Below are positions 23,808-34,337 of a stretch of DNA of 47,937 nt, piece by piece. The stretch is taken from NCBI RefSeq assembly GCF_001672895.1, contig NZ_LZKP01000102.1, positions 1 to 47,937 on the forward strand, written 5' to 3'. Each line of letters opens with the position of its first letter. Positions within the stretch are counted from its first letter, which is position 1. Under the pieces are notes generated by a model. The model searched no databases and was not told the origin of the DNA. It was given only the letters and a program-made list of their open reading frames with translations. Source of the DNA: Mycobacterium sp. E740. Its GTDB lineage: Bacteria > Actinomycetota > Actinomycetes > Mycobacteriales > Mycobacteriaceae. A program made the translations under genes and the position numbers.

Positions 23808-24536
23808 CTACCCCACTTCATCACGCTGATGCGGCGCGCAGTCGTCGACGAGTTCGGTGATCACCCTGACACCGCCGGCCGTGGCGACCCGTCGCACGTT
23901 GATGAACGAGTACCGGTGCTGGGCGCACGGCCCTCGCTCGGCGAGCGCCGCGCTGTGCGCCGGGGTGCTGTACCCCTTGTGCTCGGCGAATCCGTACCCC
24001 GGATGCTCGTCCTCCATCTTGACCATCAACCGGTCCCGGCTCACCTTCGCCAGCACACTGGCCGCCGCGATGCACGCCGCCGCGGCGTCGCCACCCACCA
24101 CGGGCAGCGACGGCACAGCCAGCCCCGGCACCCGGAACCCGTCGGACAGCACATACCCGGGCCGCACCGACAGGCCGGCAACCGCGCGGCGCATGCCCTC
24201 GATGTTGGCGACGTGCACACCGCGCCGGTCCACCTCCACCGACGGGATGAACACCACGTGATACGCCAGCGCGTAGCGCCGGATCAACGGGTACAGCCGC
24301 TCGCGCTCCTTCTCGTTGAGCCTCTTGGAGTCGTCGAGCGCCGCCAGGCTCTCCAACCGGTTCGGCCCCAGGACGCACGCGGCCACCACGAGCGGGCCGG
24401 CGCAGGCGCCGCGGCCCACCTCGTCGACGCCGGCAACCGGCCCCAGGCCGCTGCGATACAACGCCGATTCCAGAGTGCGCAGGCCCGAGGATTTCCGGAT
24501 CACAGTGCGCGGAGGCCATGTCGCCGGCAAGAACAC
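23808..24536 (-). CDS. rnhB: Ribonuclease HII
   Basis: Endonuclease that cleaves RNA in RNA-DNA hybrids and single embedded ribonucleotides. The 242 residues carry the active-site [12 protein letters not shown] (near 38), the conserved [24 protein letters not shown] and the acidic LSDGFRV, plus [12 protein letters not shown] and the [17 protein letters not shown] block of RNase HII. The start is GTG 24536 or TTG 24530; the AGGAGAGG site fits the second better. The gap to lepB is only 24 bp, suggesting lepB-rnhB-DUF2469 co-transcription. Confidence 0.97.
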   Translation of the reverse strand: MFLPATWPPRTVIRKSSGLRTLESALYRSGLGPVAGVDEVGRGACAGPLVVAACVLGPNRLESLAALDDSKRLNEKERERLYPLIRRYALAYHVVFIPSVEVDRRGVHVANIEGMRRAVAGLSVRPGYVLSDGFRVPGLAVPSLPVVGGDAAAACIAAASVLAKVSRDRLMVKMEDEHPGYGFAEHKGYSTPAHSAALAERGPCAQHRYSFINVRRVATAGGVRVITELVDDCAPHQRDEVG

Positions 24537-24560
24537 CCTCTCCTGTTGCGTCCCGACGGT

Positions 24561-25385
24561 TTACGTCTGCGGGTCCACGCTGCCCACACCGCCCCAACGC
24601 GACGGCGGCCAGGCGATGAACCGCGCCTTCCCGATCACATTGTCCACCGGGACCGTGCCCGCCACCGGGTCGCCCGTGCACAGTAGGCCGTTCTGGGCGT
24701 CGGCCGGCAGGTTCGAGCAGTGCGCGCGGGAATCGGCCGAATGGGTGCGGTTGTCGCCCATCACCCACAACCGGTTCTCGGGCACCGTCACCGGACCGAA
24801 CTCGTTTCCCAGGCACGGGTAGACCGCGGGGTCCGCCCGCATCGTGTCGGGATCCAGGTAGGGCTCCTCGAGCCGCTTGCCATCGACGGTCAGCCCGGTC
24901 GCGGCGCGGCATTCGACCGTCTGCCCGCCCACCGCGATGACTCGCTTGACGAGGTCGTTCTCGTCGGGCGGGACGAAGCCCACGAACGAAAGCGCGTTCT
25001 GCACCCACCGCACGGCGGTGTTGTCCGAGCGGATCGACCGGTAGTTGATGTTCCAGTTCGGCGGACCCTTGAAGACGACCACGTCACCGGGCTCGGGCGA
25101 GGAGAACCGGTAGCTGAGCTTGTCCACCATGATCCGGTCACCGGTGCAGCCCGTGCATCCGTGCAGCGTGGGTTCCATCGACTCCGACGGGATCAGGTAG
25201 GGCCGCGCGACGAACGTCAGCATCACGTAGTACAGCACCAACGCGATCGCGATGAGAACCGCGAACTCGCGCAGCGCGCCGCCCTTCTTCGCTGGCTGCT
25301 CCGGCTCGACCGCATCGCCTTCCGGAGCGGTGTCCTCGGCGGTGGCCTCAGCTGATGACTCGTCGGACTCTGGGGAACCGGTCAC
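24561..25385 (-). CDS. lepB: Signal peptidase I
   Basis: Membrane-bound serine protease that removes Sec signal peptides. In this reading (274 residues) there is an acidic cytoplasmic N-terminus, one transmembrane helix (about 42-62, VLIAIALVLYYVMLTFV), the catalytic serine in IPSESMEPTL (near 73) and the catalytic lysine in DLVKRVIAVGG (near 145). The conserved box E, GDNRTHSADSR, lies near 220. GTG 25385 is preferred because it matches the usual mycobacterial N-terminus; an open frame continues to 25436. It lies between rplS and rnhB, as in M. tuberculosis. Confidence 0.96.
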   Translation of the reverse strand: MTGSPESDESSAEATAEDTAPEGDAVEPEQPAKKGGALREFAVLIAIALVLYYVMLTFVARPYLIPSESMEPTLHGCTGCTGDRIMVDKLSYRFSSPEPGDVVVFKGPPNWNINYRSIRSDNTAVRWVQNALSFVGFVPPDENDLVKRVIAVGGQTVECRAATGLTVDGKRLEEPYLDPDTMRADPAVYPCLGNEFGPVTVPENRLWVMGDNRTHSADSRAHCSNLPADAQNGLLCTGDPVAGTVPVDNVIGKARFIAWPPSRWGGVGSVDPQT

Positions 25386-25471
25386 CGCATCAGGGTAGCC
25401 AGCGCGGTTTTCCGCCCCGCGCTGCTTGCGCTGCAAGGATCAGACCCCGACGCCGGCAGCCGACCGGGACG

Positions 25472-25813
<342 letters not shown>

Positions 25814-26165
25814 CGGACACTTCCTTGCGGTTGGCGGCCGGCGGGCAAAGCTGTCACGGTCGACGCCGTGGCATGACACTGCCGAGCCGAGCTGTTCGGG
25901 CGTATCGGGGTGGTATCTCGCAGCGGGCGGAACTGGCCGTTCCCGGGTCCTGCACAGACAACTGCTCAATTGTGCCAGATCGGGCCGAATCCCAGAAATC
26001 GGCCGACGTCACCACTTCGCTCGTCCGGCCAAACACTGAGCACACCTAATCAGGCCGCGGGCACCCGGAGCGGTTAGGCTTGCTTCAGGGGCAGTGATCA
26101 GGGCCTTCTCCAGGACGAGACCCGGCTGACCCTCGTTTCATGCCCCATGCGCCGTGAGGAGGACC
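25814..26165. other. Divergent intergenic region between rplS and lppW
   Basis: 352 bp with no gene. The left half is the leader of rplS; its promoter is described separately at 25969-25997. Toward lppW, a TAGGCT -10-like hexamer at 26075-26080 could start lppW about 80 bp upstream of its ATG. No conserved RNA structure is recognised in the leader. Confidence 0.6.
25969..25997 (-). promoter_or_regulatory. rplS promoter
   Basis: On the minus strand, TTCTGG (25992-25997) and CACAAT (25969-25974) are 17 bp apart, and the -10 is preceded by TGG as an extended element. The 11 bases TCTGGCACAAT are the same as in the rpsP promoter at 29229, with CTGGGATT also shared upstream. The leader to rplS is about 150 nt. 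Confidence 0.65.
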
Positions 26166-27107
26166 ATGCGACGTCGGCCGTCGAGGCTGGTGAGCGCGAC
26201 CGCAGCGATAGTCGTCGCGGTGCCGATCGTCGCGGGTTGTGAGGCCAAGGTGTACGGGACGCCGCCCGAACGGGCGCCGCACCTGACCGTCGTCGTGCCA
26301 CAGGGCACCAAGGCGCCGCTGCCCGAGCTGCCGCCCGACGAACCGGCGGCATCCTTCACTGGACTGCAGGCGCGCACGCAGCAGGCGACTCTCGAGGCCG
26401 CCGAGGCCGACGCTGACGTCGCGATCACCGTGCTGGACCGCGACACCGGTCAGCTCATCTCGAACGGAAACACCGAGGCGATGCCCATCGCCTCGGTGGT
26501 CAAGCTGTTCATCGCCGACGACCTGCTGCTGCAGGAGTCGCGGGGACAGGCGCGCCTGACGCCCGAGGACCGCCGGGCGTTCGAAGCGATGTTGCGGTCC
26601 TCAGATGACAGCGCAGCCGAGATCTTCTGGAACCGCAGTGGCGGCAGCGAGATCGTGGCGCGGGTGGCCGAGCGGTATGGCCTGGGTGCGACCAGCACGC
26701 CGTACGACGGCCGGTGGTACAACACCCTGAGCACCACCGGTGACCTGGTCCGGTACTACGAGATGCTGTTGTCGGGCGGCGGCGGGCTGCCGCCGGACCA
26801 GGCCAAGCTCATCGTGTCGAACCTGGCGGCGTCGACTCCCATGGCGATCGACGGCACCCAACCCGGCGGCACCTACCCGCAGCGGTTCGGCATCCCGGAT
26901 GCCCTCTACGCCGAGCGGGTGGCGGTCAAGCAGGGCTGGATGTGCTGCTGGAACGGCGGCAACTGGATGCACATGTCGACTGGGCTGATCGGAGCGGACC
27001 ACCGGTATGTCGTAGCGGTCGGTTCCCTGCAGACGGCCGACGCGGAAGCCGCGCGCGACACCATCACCCAGACGGTCAAGACGATGTTTCCCGGAGGGCA
27101 CATCTAG
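26166..27107 (+). CDS. lppW: LppW-like lipoprotein, beta-lactamase-fold serine hydrolase homologue
   Basis: A 313-residue lipoprotein with a signal peptide ending PIVAGC (lipidated Cys about residue 25), a Pro-rich linker, and a class A beta-lactamase-like domain from about residue 75. The SxxK motif is present (SVVK, near 110) and an SDD triplet replaces SDN (SSDDSA). The expected KTG is KQG ([10 protein letters not shown]), so a working beta-lactamase is doubtful. ATG 26166 is chosen over GTG 26154 because GAGGAGG lies 4-10 bases before it. Position and content match Rv2905 lppW of M. tuberculosis. Its stop overlaps the convergent trmD stop (shared CTAG). Confidence 0.92.
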   Translation: MRRRPSRLVSATAAIVVAVPIVAGCEAKVYGTPPERAPHLTVVVPQGTKAPLPELPPDEPAASFTGLQARTQQATLEAAEADADVAITVLDRDTGQLISNGNTEAMPIASVVKLFIADDLLLQESRGQARLTPEDRRAFEAMLRSSDDSAAEIFWNRSGGSEIVARVAERYGLGATSTPYDGRWYNTLSTTGDLVRYYEMLLSGGGGLPPDQAKLIVSNLAASTPMAIDGTQPGGTYPQRFGIPDALYAERVAVKQGWMCCWNGGNWMHMSTGLIGADHRYVVAVGSLQTADAEAARDTITQTVKTMFPGGHI

Positions 27108-27790
27108 TCGGTGGGCCCGAGCAGATCCGGCCGGCGTTCCCGCGTGCGCTGCAGCCCTTGTTCGCGTCGCCACGCCGCCACCTTCGCGTGGTCGCCCGAC
27201 AGCAGGATGTCCGGTACGTCCAACCCGCGCCAATTCGGCGGCCTGGTGTAACTTGGCGCCTCCAGAAATCCTTGCGAGTGCGAATCATCTTGATGCGAAA
27301 CGGGATTGCCGAGCACGCCGGGCAGAAGCCGTACCACCGCCTCGATCATCACCAAGGCGGCTGATTCTCCCCCGGGCAGCACGTAGTCACCGATCGAGAC
27401 TTCCGCGACGCGCATCCGGCGCGCCGCGTCCTCGACGACCCGTTGGTCGATGCCCTCGTACCGGCCGCACGCGAACACGAGATGGCTCTCACCGGCCCAC
27501 GCCTGTGCGTCGGCCTGCCGAAAGACTCGACCCGCCGGCGTCGGCACCACGAGAAGTGTTTCCGCCGAACAGATCTCGTCGAGCGCATCGCCCCACACCG
27601 GGGCCTTCATCACCATCCCGGGGCCGCCACCGTACGGCGCGTCGTCAACCGAACGGTGCACATCGTGCGTCCAGCGCCGCAGATCGTGTACGGCCAGCTG
27701 CACGATGCCTGTCTCGATCGCCTTGCCCGGCAACGACTGTCGCAGCGGCTCCAGATAACCCGGGAAGATCGTCACCACATCGATGCGCAT
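27104..27790 (-). CDS. trmD: tRNA (guanine-37-N1)-methyltransferase
   Basis: Methylates G37 next to the anticodon, preventing +1 frameshifts. The 228 residues show the SPOUT-family start [15 protein letters not shown], the [12 protein letters not shown] loop, [13 protein letters not shown] and the trefoil-knot SAM site [19 protein letters not shown]. The C-terminal [19 protein letters not shown] is typical. It is the last gene of the rpsP-khpA-rimM-trmD operon, 2 bp after rimM, and its stop overlaps the lppW stop from the other strand. Confidence 0.98.
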   Translation of the reverse strand: MRIDVVTIFPGYLEPLRQSLPGKAIETGIVQLAVHDLRRWTHDVHRSVDDAPYGGGPGMVMKAPVWGDALDEICSAETLLVVPTPAGRVFRQADAQAWAGESHLVFACGRYEGIDQRVVEDAARRMRVAEVSIGDYVLPGGESAALVMIEAVVRLLPGVLGNPVSHQDDSHSQGFLEAPSYTRPPNWRGLDVPDILLSGDHAKVAAWRREQGLQRTRERRPDLLGPTD

Positions 27791-27792
27791 GT

Positions 27793-28308
27793 TCAGATCT
27801 CCAGCAGACCCTCGGGCGGGTCGATCTCGACGAGCCGATCGCTCAGCGAAACCGATGTCACGATCGCGCTGACGAACGGGATCAGCACCTCGCCTCCGGC
27901 CGTGCGCACCGCGAGCAGCTCACCGGCCGCGGTGTGCAGCACTTCCGCGACGGTGCCGACGTCCGCGCCGGCAGCGGTACGCACCTGCAGGCCCTCGAGT
28001 TCGTGGTCGTAGTACTCGTCGGGATCCTCGATGGGCGGAAGTCCCGCGGAGTCGACGAGAAACAGCGTGCCCCGCAAGGCATCTGCGGCAGTGCGATCCG
28101 ACACGCCCGCCAGCCGGACCAACAGCCGTCCGCCATGCGCACGCACCGACTCGACGACGTAGCGGCGCTCGGCGTCTTCTCTGGGGCGGCGACCCCGCAA
28201 CGACGTGCCGGGGGCGAACCGCGCGTCGGGGTCGTCGGTGCGGACGTCCACCACCACCTCGCCGGCGATGCCGTGCGCTTTGACGACTCGCCCGACAACG
28301 AGGTCCAT
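27793..28308 (-). CDS. rimM: 16S rRNA processing factor RimM
   Basis: 30S assembly factor that binds S19 and aids maturation of the 16S rRNA 3' domain. The 171 residues have the N-terminal RimM barrel ([20 protein letters not shown], with the KAHGIRGE-like signature) and a C-terminal PRC-barrel ([11 protein letters not shown]...[11 protein letters not shown]). ATG 28308 begins 6 bp after the KH gene stop. It is in the conserved rpsP-khpA-rimM-trmD operon. Confidence 0.98.
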   Translation of the reverse strand: MDLVVGRVVKAHGIAGEVVVDVRTDDPDARFAPGTSLRGRRPREDAERRYVVESVRAHGGRLLVRLAGVSDRTAADALRGTLFLVDSAGLPPIEDPDEYYDHELEGLQVRTAAGADVGTVAEVLHTAAGELLAVRTAGGEVLIPFVSAIVTSVSLSDRLVEIDPPEGLLEI

Positions 28309-28314
28309 GGCCTG

Positions 28315-28557
28315 TTACTGGTCGGTGTCCACCACGTCGACGCGGATACCGCGACCGCCGATGCCCGCGACCAGCGTGCGCAGCGCGGTTGCGGTGCGTC
28401 CGCCCCGGCCGATCACCTTGCCGAGGTCGTCGGGATGCACGTGCACCTCGACCGTGCGGCCGCGGCGGTTGGTGACCATGTCGACGCGGACATCGTCAGG
28501 GTTGTCGACGATCCCGCGGACCAGGTGCTCGACGGCGTCGACGACGACAGAGCTCAC
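28315..28557 (-). CDS. khpA: KH-domain RNA-binding protein (Rv2908c homologue)
   Basis: An 80-residue single KH domain with the GxxG RNA-contact loop in GKVIGRGGRTATALRT. KhpA-type proteins bind RNA and in some Gram-positive bacteria act with KhpB/EloR in cell elongation control. The start is GTG 28557, 8 bp after the rpsP stop. It is between rpsP and rimM as in other actinobacteria, which points to a role linked to ribosome assembly or RNA chaperoning. Confidence 0.95.
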   Translation of the reverse strand: MSSVVVDAVEHLVRGIVDNPDDVRVDMVTNRRGRTVEVHVHPDDLGKVIGRGGRTATALRTLVAGIGGRGIRVDVVDTDQ

Positions 28558-28565
28558 GTCGGCGC

Positions 28566-29105
28566 TCAGCTTTCAGTGGCGCCGTCGACGGTGGCGTCCA
28601 CGCCCTCGGCGGCGGGCTCGGACTTGTCCTTGGCGCCCGACGGGTCGGCGGTCGCCTCAGCTTCGACGGCGCTCTGGTCGGACTCGGCCGACGCCTTCTC
28701 GGACGCCTTCTTGGCCGGTGCCTTCTTCTTCTTGGGCTGGGTGGCCTCGGTGCTCGGGCCGCCCTCGGCCTCGGCCAGCGCCGCGTTGAACAGCTCCAGC
28801 TTGCTGGGCTTGGGCTCCTTGACCTTCAGCGTGCCCTCCGCGCCCGGCAGCCCCTTGAACTTCTGCCAGTCGCCGGTGATCTTCAACAGTGCGAGCACCG
28901 GTTCGGTGGGCTGGGCGCCGACGCCGAGCCAGTACTGGGCGCGCTCCGAGTCGATCTCGATGAGGCTCGGATCTTCCTTCGGGTGGTACCGGCCGATGAT
29001 CTCGATGGCGCGACCCTGCCGGCGGGTGCGCGCATCGGCGACGGCGATGCGGTACTGGGGATTGCGGATTTTGCCAAGCCGGGTGAGCTTGATCTTGACA
29101 GCCAT
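28566..29105 (-). CDS. rpsP: 30S ribosomal protein S16 with acidic/Ala-Lys tail
   Basis: Ribosomal protein S16, first gene of the rpsP-trmD operon. Residues 1-85 are the S16 core ([34 protein letters not shown]). The remaining ~90 residues form a low-complexity tail rich in Ala, Glu, Lys and Ser ([14 protein letters not shown]), longer than in most bacteria but typical of mycobacteria. ATG 29105 is preceded by AGGAGAAA. A promoter is visible at 29229-29256. Confidence 0.97.
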   Translation of the reverse strand: MAVKIKLTRLGKIRNPQYRIAVADARTRRQGRAIEIIGRYHPKEDPSLIEIDSERAQYWLGVGAQPTEPVLALLKITGDWQKFKGLPGAEGTLKVKEPKPSKLELFNAALAEAEGGPSTEATQPKKKKAPAKKASEKASAESDQSAVEAEATADPSGAKDKSEPAAEGVDATVDGATES

Positions 29106-29228
29106 GGTCGAGCGTTTCTCCTGTGGTTGCCACGCTGCAATTCAGCGATCGCGGCGGGGCGCCACGATCCGGTTTTGCCCTACGTGTGTGACCGCCCGCA
29201 GCCGTAGTCGCGGGCCAGACAGTCGCCC

Positions 29229-29256
29229 ATTGTGCCAGAGCAGCCCGGACCGGCAA
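29229..29256 (-). promoter_or_regulatory. rpsP operon promoter
   Basis: On the minus strand, TTGCCG (29251-29256) and CACAAT (29229-29234) are separated by 16 bp, with TGG before the -10. The 11-base TCTGGCACAAT is identical to that of the rplS promoter. The untranslated leader is about 115 nt. Confidence 0.65.
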
Positions 29257-29347
29257 AAATCCCAGCCGCTCGCGCTCGCGGCGTTGAGTGGTTGATCGCA
29301 CGCACCACGTGAGGGCAATCAACCAGCTAAGGAACCCGCCTGCCGGC

Positions 29348-29776
29348 TCAGAGCAGCTTGTCGAAGCACTTCTCCTCGACGCGGCGGCTCATCCGCCAGC
29401 CGTCGGCGGTCCGGACGAACTCGTCGACGTACCAGATCCCGACGAAGTAGATCGGGCTCTCGCCGGGGTTCGAGCCGCCCATCACCATCGGGTTGAAGCA
29501 GATGGCCCGCGACGATGCGTGATCGCCGGAGATGCGCACGTCGACGTTGCCGAGCATGTGGTAGTACGCCGGGAAGTTCGGCAGCACCTCCTTCAGCCAC
29601 GCCTTCACCTCCGCGAAGCGCCCGTCGATACCGCCGGTGACGCGGTAGTCGATGTAGGCGTCTGCGGTGAACACCCGGTCGAGGTCGTCGAATCGCTTCT
29701 GGTCGATCGCCGTGGAGTAGTCGATCAGCAGTTGCTGAATTTCGAGGCGGTCCGAAATCTCCTCCAGGCTCAACAT
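29348..29776 (-). CDS. SnoaL-like / NTF2-fold protein (Rv2910c homologue)
   Basis: A 142-residue protein of the SnoaL-like NTF2 fold, with the N-terminal helix LEEISDRLEIQQLLIDYSTAID, the FTADAYIDYRV strand and a C-terminal DGWRMSRRVEE. Members range from hydrolases and dehydratases to isomerases, so the reaction cannot be stated. ATG 29776 is selected because translation further upstream would overlap the divergent dacB gene. It corresponds to Rv2910c by position. No sign of a signal peptide. Confidence 0.88.
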   Translation of the reverse strand: MLSLEEISDRLEIQQLLIDYSTAIDQKRFDDLDRVFTADAYIDYRVTGGIDGRFAEVKAWLKEVLPNFPAYYHMLGNVDVRISGDHASSRAICFNPMVMGGSNPGESPIYFVGIWYVDEFVRTADGWRMSRRVEEKCFDKLL

Positions 29777-29794
29777 GCGTCGATTGAACACGAC

Positions 29795-29808
29795 TAGGCT
29801 GCGTGCCC
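29795..29808 (+). promoter_or_regulatory. -10 element of the dacB2 gene (probable leaderless transcript)
   Basis: TAGGCT (29795-29800) lies 8 bp before ATG 29809, so transcription would begin at or very near the start codon. No ribosome-binding site precedes the ATG, which also suggests a leaderless mRNA, common in mycobacteria. Confidence 0.5.
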
Positions 29809-30687
29809 ATGCGGAAGCTGTTGATCTGCCTAGTGAGCGTGCTGAGTCTGGCCGTCGGGACGACCGCCGTCGCGGCCGCCGCACCCATCGGGGTGAGCCA
29901 GCCGTCGGGTTCGGTTCCGATCCCCGACGGCCCCGCCCAGGCGTGGGTGCTCGCCGACATGGACACCGGCGCGGTGCTCGCCGCGCGCGACGAGCACGGG
30001 CATTACGCGCCGGCCAGCACGATCAAGGTGCTGCTGGCGCTGACGGTGCTCGACGAGTTGCCGCTCGACGCCACCGTGGTCGCGAACGCGGCGGACACCG
30101 ACGTGGAGTGCAACTGCGCGGGCGTCGCGGCCGGCAAGACGTACACCACCCGCCAGCTGCTCGAGGGCCTGCTGCTGGTGTCGGGCAACGACGCGGCCAA
30201 CACCCTGGCCACCATGCTCGGCGGGCAACCGGCGGCGGTGACCAAGATGAACGCGAAGGCCGCCTCGCTCGGCGCGTACGACACCAACGCGGCGACGCCG
30301 TCCGGCCTCGACGGACCCGGCATCGACATGTGGTCGTCGCCGCACGACCTCGCGGTGATCTTCCGCGCCGCGTTGGCCAACCCCGTGTTCGCTTCGATCA
30401 CCGCCCAGCCGACCGCCGTGTTCCCCACCGAGACCGGCGACGACGTCCTCGTCAACCAGGACGAACTGCTCAAGCGGTACCCGGGCACGCTCGGCGGGAA
30501 GACCGGCTACACCGACCGTGCCCAGAAGACGTTCGTCGGCGCCGCGCAGCGCGACGGACGCCGACTGGTCGTCGCGTTGATGTACGGCATGAACAAGCCG
30601 GGCCAGCCGACCTACTGGGACCAGGCCGCCAACTTGTTCGACTGGGGGTTCGCGCTCAGCCCGGGCGCCGGTATCGGCTCGCTGTGA
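29809..30687 (+). CDS. dacB2: D-alanyl-D-alanine carboxypeptidase (DacB2-like PBP)
   Basis: A 292-residue low-molecular-mass penicillin-binding protein that trims peptidoglycan side chains. It has a Sec signal peptide (residues 1-25) and the peptidase S11 motifs in order: SxxK as STIK (in APASTIKVLL, near 67), SxN as SGN (near 124) and KTG (GGKTGYTD, near 230). ATG 29809 follows a -10 element at leaderless distance; GTG 29803 is possible. It matches Rv2911 dacB2 by position. A close paralogue follows directly. Confidence 0.95.
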   Translation: MRKLLICLVSVLSLAVGTTAVAAAAPIGVSQPSGSVPIPDGPAQAWVLADMDTGAVLAARDEHGHYAPASTIKVLLALTVLDELPLDATVVANAADTDVECNCAGVAAGKTYTTRQLLEGLLLVSGNDAANTLATMLGGQPAAVTKMNAKAASLGAYDTNAATPSGLDGPGIDMWSSPHDLAVIFRAALANPVFASITAQPTAVFPTETGDDVLVNQDELLKRYPGTLGGKTGYTDRAQKTFVGAAQRDGRRLVVALMYGMNKPGQPTYWDQAANLFDWGFALSPGAGIGSL

Positions 30688-30760
30688 GCGCCGCCTGAGT
30701 TGCGCAATCGCAACGCTTCCGAGACCGCGACGGACGGCGCGACCGATACGCTCGGCGGCC

Positions 30761-31594
30761 ATGCGAAGCATGCTGGCGGCCTTGGTTTTCGCGCTGACTC
30801 TGGCCTTCGGCGTCGCTGCTCCCGCATCCGCCCAGCCGGGCGGTGAGCCCTCAGGCGCCGTCGCGCTGCCGGACGGACCGGCACAATCGTGGTTGCTCGC
30901 CGACCTGGACTCCGGCCGAATCCTGGCTTCCCGCAACCCTCTTGAGCCGCACGCACCCGCGAGCACGATCAAGGCGCTGCTCGCCATGGTCGTACTCGAC
31001 CAGCTTCCGCTGAACGGTGTGATCACCGCCAGTCCGGCGGCCGCCGATGTCGAATGCTCTTGCGCGGGAGTGAAAGCGGGACGCTCCTACACCGTGCGCC
31101 AACTGCTCGACGGGCTGATGCTGGTCTCCGGCAATGACGCCGCCAATGTGTTGGCCGACGGTCTCGGCGGCTATCGCGTCGCGGTCGCGAAGATGAACGC
31201 CAAAGCCGCGGCGCTGGGTGCGCGCAGCACGCGGGCATCCTCTCCGTCGGGACTGGACGGTCCCGGGATGGAGTCGATCACGACCGCCAACGACCTCGCA
31301 ATGATCTATCGCCAGGCGCTGCGGTATCCGGCGTTCGCGGCGATCGTGCGCCAGCCGTCGTCGTTGTTCCCGACCGACAGCGGTCCGAAGACGATCGCCA
31401 ATCAGAACCAGTTGCTCAAGCGGTATCCGGGCACGCTTGTCGGCAAGACCGGCTTCACCGACCTCGCGCGAGAGACGTTCGTCGCGGCCGCAGAGCGCGG
31501 CGGTCGCCGCCTGGTGGTCGCGGAGCTGTACGGAAACGGTGATCTCTACGGTCAGGCGATCAACCTGTTCGACTGGGGTTTCGCGCAGGCCTAG
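30761..31594 (+). CDS. Second D-alanyl-D-alanine carboxypeptidase, tandem paralogue
   Basis: A 277-residue S11 peptidase with a signal peptide (residues 1-24) and all three motifs: STIK (in APASTIKALL), SGN (LVSGNDAAN) and KTG (VGKTGFTD). It aligns with the preceding DacB2 along its whole length (for example LLKRYPGTL, LFDWGFA), so the two arose by tandem duplication. The gap is 73 bp and holds TACGCT 10 bp before the ATG, a possible -10 for its own leaderless promoter. It occupies the place where M. tuberculosis has Rv2912c-Rv2914c. It may serve different growth conditions; that is inference. Confidence 0.94.
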   Translation: MRSMLAALVFALTLAFGVAAPASAQPGGEPSGAVALPDGPAQSWLLADLDSGRILASRNPLEPHAPASTIKALLAMVVLDQLPLNGVITASPAAADVECSCAGVKAGRSYTVRQLLDGLMLVSGNDAANVLADGLGGYRVAVAKMNAKAAALGARSTRASSPSGLDGPGMESITTANDLAMIYRQALRYPAFAAIVRQPSSLFPTDSGPKTIANQNQLLKRYPGTLVGKTGFTDLARETFVAAAERGGRRLVVAELYGNGDLYGQAINLFDWGFAQA

Positions 31595-31603
31595 GTTCGC
31601 ACC

Positions 31604-32698
31604 TCACGGGAACGTGCGACCGCGCAGGATCACCACGTCCGGGCGGTTGAGGACCGCGGCGCCGAGCCGCGGGTCGTCGGCGTAGCAGACGAGGTCGGCG
31701 GGCGCGCCGTGCTCCAGACCCGGGCGCCCCAGCCACTCGCGGGCGCTCCAAGACCCCGCACCGAGCGCCTCGGACGGCGTCATCCCGATGCCGGTGAGCG
31801 CCTCGATCTCGTCGGCGATCCGGCCGTGCGCGACCATGCTGCCCGCGTCGGTCCCCGCGTAGATCGGCACGCCGGCCTCACGCGCCGCGGCGATCCGCGG
31901 ATAGCACTTCTTGTGCAGGTCACGCATGTGCCGGGCGTACTTCGGATACTTCGACGCCCCGTCGGCGATACCGGGGAAGTTCGCGATGTTGATCAGTGTC
32001 GGCACCAGCGCAGTGCCGTATTCGACCATCAGGTCGATGGTGTCGTCGGTGAGCCCGGTGCCGTGCTCGATGCAGTCGATACCCGACTTGATCAGCCCGG
32101 GCAGGGCGTCCCCGCTGAACACATGGGCGGTCACCCGGGCACCGTTGGCGTGGGCCGCGTCGATCGCGGCTTTGAGCACGTCGTCGGACCACAGCGGCGC
32201 CAGGTCGCCGACCTCGCGGTCGATCCAGTCGCCGACGAGCTTCACCCAGCCGTCACCGAACCGCGCCTGCTCGGCCACCGCCGCGGGTAGCGCGGACTCG
32301 TCTTCCAACTCGATCGCGAAGTCGCGCTGGTACCGCTTCGGGCGGGCGAGATGGCGACCGGCCCGGATGATCTCGGGCAGGTCGTCGTGCTCGGCGAGGC
32401 TTCGGGTGTCGATCGGCGAACCGGCGTCGCGCAGCAGCAGCGCACCGGCGTCGCGCTCCACCTCAGCCTGGGCGATGCAGTCGTCGAGGTTGTCGAGCGG
32501 GCCGTGGTCACCCAGGCCGACGTGGCAGTGCGCGTCGACCAGGCCGGGAAGGATCCAGCCGCCGTACCCATCAGCCCCGAACACCGTCTGCGCGCCGCGG
32601 ACCGGTTCGGCGCTCAGCAGGCCGTCGACCACCCACCACTCCACCGGCTGCTCATCGGGCAGTCCCCGGCCGCGCACGTGAAGAGGGGGACGGCTCAT
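31604..32698 (-). CDS. Amidohydrolase-family metalloenzyme (Rv2915c homologue)
   Basis: A 364-residue member of the amidohydrolase superfamily. The metal-binding HxH motif is in DAHCHVGLG (near 57). Further conserved positions are a lysine in WVKLVGDW (near 152), TAHVFS (near 190), EHGTGLTD (near 212) and YAGTDAGSMV (near 288) with the metal-ligand aspartate. The C-terminal beta-sandwich ends with ADLVCYADDPR. It could hydrolyse a cyclic amide or similar C-N bond; the substrate is not known. It ends 4 bp from ffh, with which it may be co-transcribed. Confidence 0.92.
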   Translation of the reverse strand: MSRPPLHVRGRGLPDEQPVEWWVVDGLLSAEPVRGAQTVFGADGYGGWILPGLVDAHCHVGLGDHGPLDNLDDCIAQAEVERDAGALLLRDAGSPIDTRSLAEHDDLPEIIRAGRHLARPKRYQRDFAIELEDESALPAAVAEQARFGDGWVKLVGDWIDREVGDLAPLWSDDVLKAAIDAAHANGARVTAHVFSGDALPGLIKSGIDCIEHGTGLTDDTIDLMVEYGTALVPTLINIANFPGIADGASKYPKYARHMRDLHKKCYPRIAAAREAGVPIYAGTDAGSMVAHGRIADEIEALTGIGMTPSEALGAGSWSAREWLGRPGLEHGAPADLVCYADDPRLGAAVLNRPDVVILRGRTFP

Positions 32699-32702
32699 CC
32701 GG

Positions 32703-34271
<1,569 letters not shown>

Positions 34272-34337
34272 GGCGTCCAGCCTAATGGGGGCCGGCCGGT
34301 GGCCACCCCGGCGGGCGTGTCGGCGGCACCGGCGCGC

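Noticed and set aside
29784..29800. TTGAAC as -35 partner of TAGGCT before dacB2
   Set aside because: The spacing is only 5 bp, too short for a promoter; only the -10 element was kept.
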